Below, one piece after another: positions 59,800 through 64,000 of a DNA stretch of 64,000 bases. The position numbers were made by a program, and so were the translations under genes. Below the pieces are notes generated by a model that saw only the letters and a list, made by a program, of their open reading frames with translations, had not been told where the DNA came from and did no database searches. Position 1 is the stretch's first letter. Each line of letters starts with the position of its first letter. The DNA comes from Acinetobacter chengduensis. Lineage in GTDB: Bacteria; Pseudomonadota; Gammaproteobacteria; Pseudomonadales; Moraxellaceae. The DNA lies in assembly GCF_003664645.1 (NCBI RefSeq), contig NZ_RCHC01000003.1, positions 1 to 64,000 on the forward strand, given 5' to 3'.

Positions 59800-60437
59800 A
59801 AAGCTGATTCCTTGGCATGAACCAGAGTCAAATTTATTGCATTTGTGCCACAAAAATGATTGAGCTGCCCTAAATCTGCCACCATTTTGAGTAAATCATT
59901 GAGGGGTAGGTTTTGGGCTTTACATTTAAGGAGCTTAATTACTCCACCATGACTAATCACCAAAGCCTTTTTTAGTCCATTCTCTTGCATATAGGCCATC
60001 ATTCGCTCAACGGCTTGACTCACCCGTATATCAAACTGTGGCAACGTTTCTGCATTAGGCGGGCTAAATTCAGTAGGTTGTAACCAAAATTTTTCCAGTT
60101 GATCGGGCACAGTTTCGTACAAAAACTGCGTGCTTTGCCCTTCCCAGTCACCAAAATGCATTTCTTGCAACTGTGGTAGGCAATGCAAATCTAATTTTAG
60201 TTGTGTTGCAATTGACTGCGCAAAGTGCTGACAACGTTGCAGTGGTGAACTAAAAATCACATCCCAGCTTCGCCCCGCATCCATCGCATGTTGTAGCGTT
60301 TGCTGCATTTGTTGCCAGCCTGTTTGTGTCAATGCATCATCGGTTGAGCCACGTAAAGTATGGCTCAGTTCAGTTTCGCCGTGACGTATCACATCTAAAA
60401 TCAACATTTCTGCTGAAGTAACTGCCTGACTCGACAT
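59796..60437 (-). CDS. cobC: Alpha-ribazole phosphatase CobC-like (histidine phosphatase)
   Basis: This 213-residue histidine phosphatase has the active-site VIRHGETELSH near residue 18, a second SSPLQRCQHFAQSI, and the catalytic His segment ALVISHGGVIKLL. In the cobalamin pathway the family removes the phosphate from alpha-ribazole phosphate; the context (between cobT and cobS) supports that role. ATG 60437 overlaps the cobT stop (TAATG); an internal ATG 60407 is also possible. CobC function is inferred from context and fold. Confidence 0.88.
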   Translation of the reverse strand: MSSQAVTSAEMLILDVIRHGETELSHTLRGSTDDALTQTGWQQMQQTLQHAMDAGRSWDVIFSSPLQRCQHFAQSIATQLKLDLHCLPQLQEMHFGDWEGQSTQFLYETVPDQLEKFWLQPTEFSPPNAETLPQFDIRVSQAVERMMAYMQENGLKKALVISHGGVIKLLKCKAQNLPLNDLLKMVADLGQLNHFCGTNAINLTLVHAKESAL

Positions 60438-61489
60438 TACACCTTATCGCCTATGACAGCAGCTTCAGCAAAAGTAGCCATATTATTGTGCAAGCTACAT
60501 GCTAGCTTAATTAGGCCAAGTGCAGCACCAGCACCACTGCCTTCACCTAAACGTAAATTAAGCTTCAACAAAGGTTCGGCGTTCAATTCATCTAACAAAC
60601 GACGGTGACCATATTCGGCAGATTGATGACCGAATAGCATCCATTCACGTACTTGCGGATTTAATCGAACTGCCAATAAAGCTGAAACTGTACTAATAAA
60701 ACCGTCAACTACCATTGCTAAGCCCAATTGCGCACAGCGAATATATGCACCTGTCATGGCTGCAATTTCTAAGCCACCAACCGCAGTTAATGCTTTAAAA
60801 GCATCCTGTTGCACATACGCCTGATGTAATGCCAAAGCTTGATCAATCACTTGTTTTTTATGTGCTAATTGCTCTGCTCGAATTCCTGTACCTACACCTG
60901 TTAACTTTTCTGCAGATTCATTTAATAAAAAGCATGCAACAGCAGATGCAGAACAAGTATTACCAATACCCATCTCACCCGCGACATAAATAGATGCCTG
61001 CTCAGCAAAGGCTTTTTCGGCACTAAGATAGCCTAGTTGCATCGCCTGCAAGCACTGCTCTTCAGTCATAGCAGCTTGACGTGCAAAATTTGCAGTTCCT
61101 TGCATAATACAGTGACGCTCTACCCCAGCGTAATCATAAACTTCACCTACAGAACCACAATCAATCACCTGTAAGTTTGCATTGTATTCTTTGGCAATCA
61201 CACTAATACATGCACCGCCCGAAGTGAAATTTTGTAGCATCTGGCGTGTTACAGCCTGTGGATAGGCCGAAATATTTTCTTCCATCACACCATGATCGCC
61301 TGCAAAAATACAGATCCATGGTCGGTCTATAGAAGGACGAGGCTGATCTTGTAAAGCGGCTAATAATACCGCTGTGCGTTCTAATTCAGACAAAGAACCT
61401 GTAGGTTTGGTTAATTGAAGCTGTCGTACTTCAGCCTGCTGTTTTGCATTTTCACTTGGGGCTTTACATGCATTTAACCACCAACTCAT
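60437..61489 (-). CDS. cobT: Nicotinate-nucleotide-dimethylbenzimidazole phosphoribosyltransferase CobT
   Basis: CobT activates 5,6-dimethylbenzimidazole to alpha-ribazole phosphate. The 350-residue protein shows FAGDHGVMEENISAYPQAVTRQMLQNFTSGGACI, GEMGIGNTCSASAVACFLL, TAVGGLEIAAMTGAYIRCA, MLFGHQSAEYGHRRLL and LRLGEGSGAGAALGLIKLA, the full set of CobT landmarks (catalytic Glu in GEGSGA). It starts at ATG 61489 overlapping the cobU stop (ATGA). Confidence 0.97.
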   Translation of the reverse strand: MSWWLNACKAPSENAKQQAEVRQLQLTKPTGSLSELERTAVLLAALQDQPRPSIDRPWICIFAGDHGVMEENISAYPQAVTRQMLQNFTSGGACISVIAKEYNANLQVIDCGSVGEVYDYAGVERHCIMQGTANFARQAAMTEEQCLQAMQLGYLSAEKAFAEQASIYVAGEMGIGNTCSASAVACFLLNESAEKLTGVGTGIRAEQLAHKKQVIDQALALHQAYVQQDAFKALTAVGGLEIAAMTGAYIRCAQLGLAMVVDGFISTVSALLAVRLNPQVREWMLFGHQSAEYGHRRLLDELNAEPLLKLNLRLGEGSGAGAALGLIKLACSLHNNMATFAEAAVIGDKV

Positions 61490-62010
61490 TCTTTATCTCC
61501 TTTTAAAATCATGGGAAAACCTGCTACACAAAATACAACTTTATCTGCAATTTGGCCTAACTGCTGGTGCAAACGCCCTGTTTCATCAACAAATTTACGA
61601 CTTATTTGCCCCATCGGCACTACACCGAGCCCCGTTTCATTACTGACTAAAATAATGTCCGATTGTAATGTAGGCAGCACGTCTAATAACTTTTGACATT
61701 CTATGGCTTGGTACGAGGCTTGTTCATCTTGCATGAGTAAATTACTCATCCATAGGGTCAAGCAATCAACCAAAATGACTTGACCCGCCTGATCCAGTGA
61801 TTGTAAACACGTTGCCAATTGCAAGGGTTCTTCAATTACCCGCCAAGATGCAGGTCGCTGTGCTTGATGATGTGTAATACGTTCAGCCATTTCATCATCC
61901 CAAGCTTGTGCAGTCGCGATGTAGGTCACAGCCATATTGGACTGCTGTGCAGTGCCTTCAGCTAAACGACTTTTACCCGAGCGTGCGCCACCCAATATCA
62001 ATTGAATCAT
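61486..62010 (-). CDS. cobU: Adenosylcobinamide kinase/guanylyltransferase CobU (CobP)
   Basis: CobU phosphorylates and guanylylates adenosylcobinamide. The 174-residue protein has the P-loop LGGARSGKSRLAEGTA, VTYIATAQAWDDEMAERITHHQAQRP (with the guanylyl-acceptor His region), VILVDCLTLWMSNLL, and SNETGLGVVPMGQISRKFVDETGRLHQQLG. ATGA overlap with the gene before it. These enzymes salvage cobinamide; no de novo corrin genes are in the window. Confidence 0.96.
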   Translation of the reverse strand: MIQLILGGARSGKSRLAEGTAQQSNMAVTYIATAQAWDDEMAERITHHQAQRPASWRVIEEPLQLATCLQSLDQAGQVILVDCLTLWMSNLLMQDEQASYQAIECQKLLDVLPTLQSDIILVSNETGLGVVPMGQISRKFVDETGRLHQQLGQIADKVVFCVAGFPMILKGDKE

Positions 62011-62639
62011 AATGAACCTAAGTGAAAATAGTGTTGAGCCATTAACTCAGCTTGTAATTGCTGGGCGTGATAGGTACCAAAGGTTAAGGCATTCACCTCA
62101 AATTCGAAACTTTGCTGTTGCACTTCTGCTACCCATGCGAAGACTTCATTGCTATTTAAATTATGCCCATACAAACCCAAAGTAATATGCGGGCAGTAAT
62201 CTAAAGGTGCGATTTCATCCGAGCACATATTAAGGGCCTGACGGATTTGTCCTAAGACCTGATCTGGATCTTCAATTTCTACAAATAATGCACTTTCAAA
62301 GCTATTGATTTTGCCTGTTTTAAGGCGAAATGGCCGTACGTTCAATTGTTGTAATTGATGCTGGTGTATCTGTAATTGCTTCACACTAAAGTTATCGCTA
62401 GCACTGTGCTGTGCGTTCCAAAATCCACATATAAATAGTGTGATATGAAATTGGCGCGTATTGGGTTGTAATAATATATCCGCAAATTGCTGACGTAATT
62501 GTGATAAATACGTCAGCAGTGCTGGTGAATGTATTTCAAGATACCATAATGAAAACTCTGTGCGCCCCAAATGCCATTCAGGATAATCTTGTTGTAGCGT
62601 GGCAATCACTGGCATATTTGGCTGGAGAAACACAAACAA
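62007..62639 (-). CDS. 2H phosphoesterase-superfamily protein in the cobalamin operon
   Basis: The protein is up to 210 residues and carries two His-x-Thr motifs, in RQFHITLFICGF and DYCPHITLGLYG, the signature of the 2H phosphoesterase fold (2'-5' RNA ligase/cyclic phosphodiesterase relatives). Those enzymes act on 2'-5' or 2',3'-cyclic phosphate bonds. It overlaps cobU by ATGA, so it is co-translated with cobalamin genes. No ATG precedes the first domain part: TTG 62639 or GTG 62633 would start it, otherwise ATG 62615. A role in the pathway (for example on a nucleotide-loop phosphate) is inferred only from context. Confidence 0.8.
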   Translation of the reverse strand: MFVFLQPNMPVIATLQQDYPEWHLGRTEFSLWYLEIHSPALLTYLSQLRQQFADILLQPNTRQFHITLFICGFWNAQHSASDNFSVKQLQIHQHQLQQLNVRPFRLKTGKINSFESALFVEIEDPDQVLGQIRQALNMCSDEIAPLDYCPHITLGLYGHNLNSNEVFAWVAEVQQQSFEFEVNALTFGTYHAQQLQAELMAQHYFHLGSL

Positions 62640-62647
62640 TTCACAAT

Positions 62648-62782
62648 AAAAATTGGTAACTTACTTTAACCATGTTTCAGCATGAAGACCATGCTTAAGG
62701 GCGGTCAATTGAATTAACAATATTCACTTTGAGTTGAATATTGCTCATCTTCTAGCCAATTGTTCATAAATTACCAATTTTT
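62648..62782 (-). promoter_or_regulatory. Structured RNA between mtlD-type gene and the cob operon
   Basis: Outer arms AAAAATTGGTAA (62648-62659) and TTACCAATTTTT (62771-62782) are a perfect 12-bp pair. Inside, CAATATTCA (62718-62726) and TGAATATTG (62735-62743) make a perfect 9-bp hairpin with an 8-nt loop. On the minus strand the outer 3' arm ends in five T, just before the operon's start codon. It could be the terminator of the upstream gene, an attenuator or a leader. No cobalamin-riboswitch B12 box was found. Confidence 0.5.
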
Positions 62783-62821
62783 TATAACATTTACTTCACC
62801 CAAGACTTTGAATCATTCAAT

Positions 62822-64000
62822 CTAAAAATCATCTTGTGCTAATTGATTCTGTAACACGCTATCAATCGCATTAAAACTTTGCTGGATCAGGTTCGGATCT
62901 GCATCTAACAAGGCAAATTGTTTTTGTAAAAATAACCGTACATCGGCTTTAGAATATTGTAGTTGTTGAACAGCATACATCGCCCCAAATACAACACCTT
63001 GTTCTAAAGCAGTTGTTGGCAATCCATGTGCAAGGTTTGTTTGCAATGAACCCAACACACGTTCACCAGCTTTTAACTTACGCAAAGGATCACGTGCGAC
63101 GCGCTCACATGGGTCTTTAAATGCATTATGGCAAGATTTTAAAAATGCCTGAGCCAATTCTGTTAAATCATGGTGATAATTTGGCATACTGATATTTAAA
63201 CCCGCAGTGACTTCTTTAAGTAGCGACTGGCAAAACAAACTTACACGTTCATCTGCCATCGCTAAGCCAATCGTCTCGTGCCCCAATGCACTGCCATACC
63301 ATGCAGTCATTGCATGCACACCATTCCATAACCGGTTTTTAATTCGCTGAATATCTTGAATATCATCCACCAAAATCATTTGGCGCATTTTACCCAGCAA
63401 AGGACTGTTATTTTCCACATACAAAGGCATATTCAGCTCTGCATGAAATAAAACTAAATCCATATTTTGTAATGCGTGGCTCGGCTGTAAATTACGGCGT
63501 AAGTGATCAATGTAAATGGTCGCTTGCTGTTCTTGCTCAAGCGTTAATTGAGTCGCATCATCCCACTGCTGTTGTACATCATCTTCAGCATCTGCTTGCT
63601 GTTGTTGAAAAATTCCATGCTTAATTTTCAGTTGACGATATAAATTTTGATCGCTCAGCTTAGACACCATACGATTCACCACCGTATCGCAAAAATGATG
63701 CTGATGCATAATCTTCTCTGCAATCTCTGCATCAGTGATGTCCAATAACGCTTGATGAACCAGTTGCATGAACAGCGCTTTTGCACCAATTTTATTTAAG
63801 ATAATTAAAAATGTGAGCGGAAGCTCTTGTTGTTCAAACGCAACATGACGTGCCATCAGTCCCTGTGCAATGGTTTTTGCTTCTTGCACTAAGGCAGACT
63901 CAGGTAAACACACCGCCACCATCGTCGATTCCGTATACATCTGTTGCATCTGCTCAAGATTGCTGGCATCAATGACTTGTATATTATCAATGCGCTCGTC
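62822..64000 (-). CDS. mtlD: Mannitol-1-phosphate 5-dehydrogenase-type protein (5' end outside window)
   Basis: The frame stays open to the right edge, so the start is beyond 64000. The visible 393 codons end at the TAG of 62822. The mannitol dehydrogenase signature DTVVNRMVSK is present, as well as KNRLWNGVHAMTAWYGSALGHETIG (catalytic lysine and His area), then the C-terminal helical domain. In Acinetobacter, MtlD is known as a bifunctional enzyme with an N-terminal HAD phosphatase and this dehydrogenase domain, making mannitol as a compatible solute. The N-terminal domain lies outside the window, so this is untested here. Confidence 0.78.
   Translation of the reverse strand, partial: DERIDNIQVIDASNLEQMQQMYTESTMVAVCLPESALVQEAKTIAQGLMARHVAFEQQELPLTFLIILNKIGAKALFMQLVHQALLDITDAEIAEKIMHQHHFCDTVVNRMVSKLSDQNLYRQLKIKHGIFQQQQADAEDDVQQQWDDATQLTLEQEQQATIYIDHLRRNLQPSHALQNMDLVLFHAELNMPLYVENNSPLLGKMRQMILVDDIQDIQRIKNRLWNGVHAMTAWYGSALGHETIGLAMADERVSLFCQSLLKEVTAGLNISMPNYHHDLTELAQAFLKSCHNAFKDPCERVARDPLRKLKAGERVLGSLQTNLAHGLPTTALEQGVVFGAMYAVQQLQYSKADVRLFLQKQFALLDADPNLIQQSFNAIDSVLQNQLAQDDF

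Noticed and set aside
62640-62821. Cobalamin riboswitch ahead of the cob operon
   Set aside because: The gap is only 182 nt and neither the B12 box nor its reverse complement (CAGTGGC-like) is present on either strand.

Overview
The window is a chromosomal segment of a gamma-proteobacterium that I would place in Acinetobacter (Moraxellaceae). The grounds are low GC, many short intrinsic terminators, the linkage pyrG-kdsA-eno-ftsB-ispD, a CydP-type small ORF in front of cydAB, a 2H-phosphoesterase/cobUTCS cluster beside a mannitol-1-phosphate dehydrogenase-type gene, and many alpha/beta hydrolases and LysR regulators. I cannot name the species. I see no rRNA, tRNA, insertion sequence, prophage, CRISPR array or plasmid function. 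This is core and soft-accessory chromosome, with genes on both strands in short operons.

Layout. 0-9.5 kb: a DUF2057 exported protein, two tandem Frm2/Hbn1-type nitroreductases, ftsY, a pair of secreted M16 peptidases (one with the zinc site, one without), then small proteins (two membrane proteins, a one-repeat SEL1 protein, a DUF2750 protein, a two-CBS protein). 9.6-20.7 kb: an isolated tryptophan synthase beta gene, a MoxR-AAA/VWA pair, ycgL and rnd, recR-ybaB, metZ, a PHA-synthase-like hydrolase with a Ser nucleophile, a 3-hydroxyisobutyrate dehydrogenase-family protein, a YARHG-like secreted protein and a HIT protein. 20.9-26.2 kb: a porin and the cytochrome bd operon cydP-cydA-cydB-cydX-ybgE. 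26.5-33.4 kb: rodA, then the pyrG-kdsA-eno-ftsB-ispD series (CTP synthesis, Kdo synthesis, glycolysis, division, isoprenoids), and a small lipoprotein.

33.4-43.2 kb is more accessory: LysR/aldo-keto reductase/MFS exporter, a YheT-like hydrolase, a SnoaL-like protein, and fadH divergent from a PadR regulator with two near-identical 18-bp palindromes between them, followed by another hydrolase and LysR regulator. 43.5-53.4 kb: map, brnQ, small membrane proteins, a hydrolase, fumC, a GalE-like epimerase whose catalytic lysine position is Gln, and a secreted lipocalin. 53.4-55.4 kb is gene-poor, with small ORFs. 55.4-58.9 kb: the complete sulfur relay tusD-tusC-tusB-tusE, an HxlR regulator with two GTAT-NN-ATAC palindromes upstream, and a FadL-type channel. 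59-62.6 kb: a tightly overlapping operon for the nucleotide-loop end of cobalamin synthesis (cobU, cobT, cobC, cobS) led by a 2H phosphoesterase. The window ends inside a mannitol-1-phosphate dehydrogenase-type gene.

Most promising leads: the 2H phosphoesterase in the cobalamin operon and the structured RNA just before it; an orphan plus-strand terminator and hairpin near 49.3 kb that look like a small RNA; the paired palindromes at fadH/padR and at hxlR; small membrane ORFs below the usual length cut-off; and the solo TrpB. I did not find an obviously new multi-gene defence or mobile system here.
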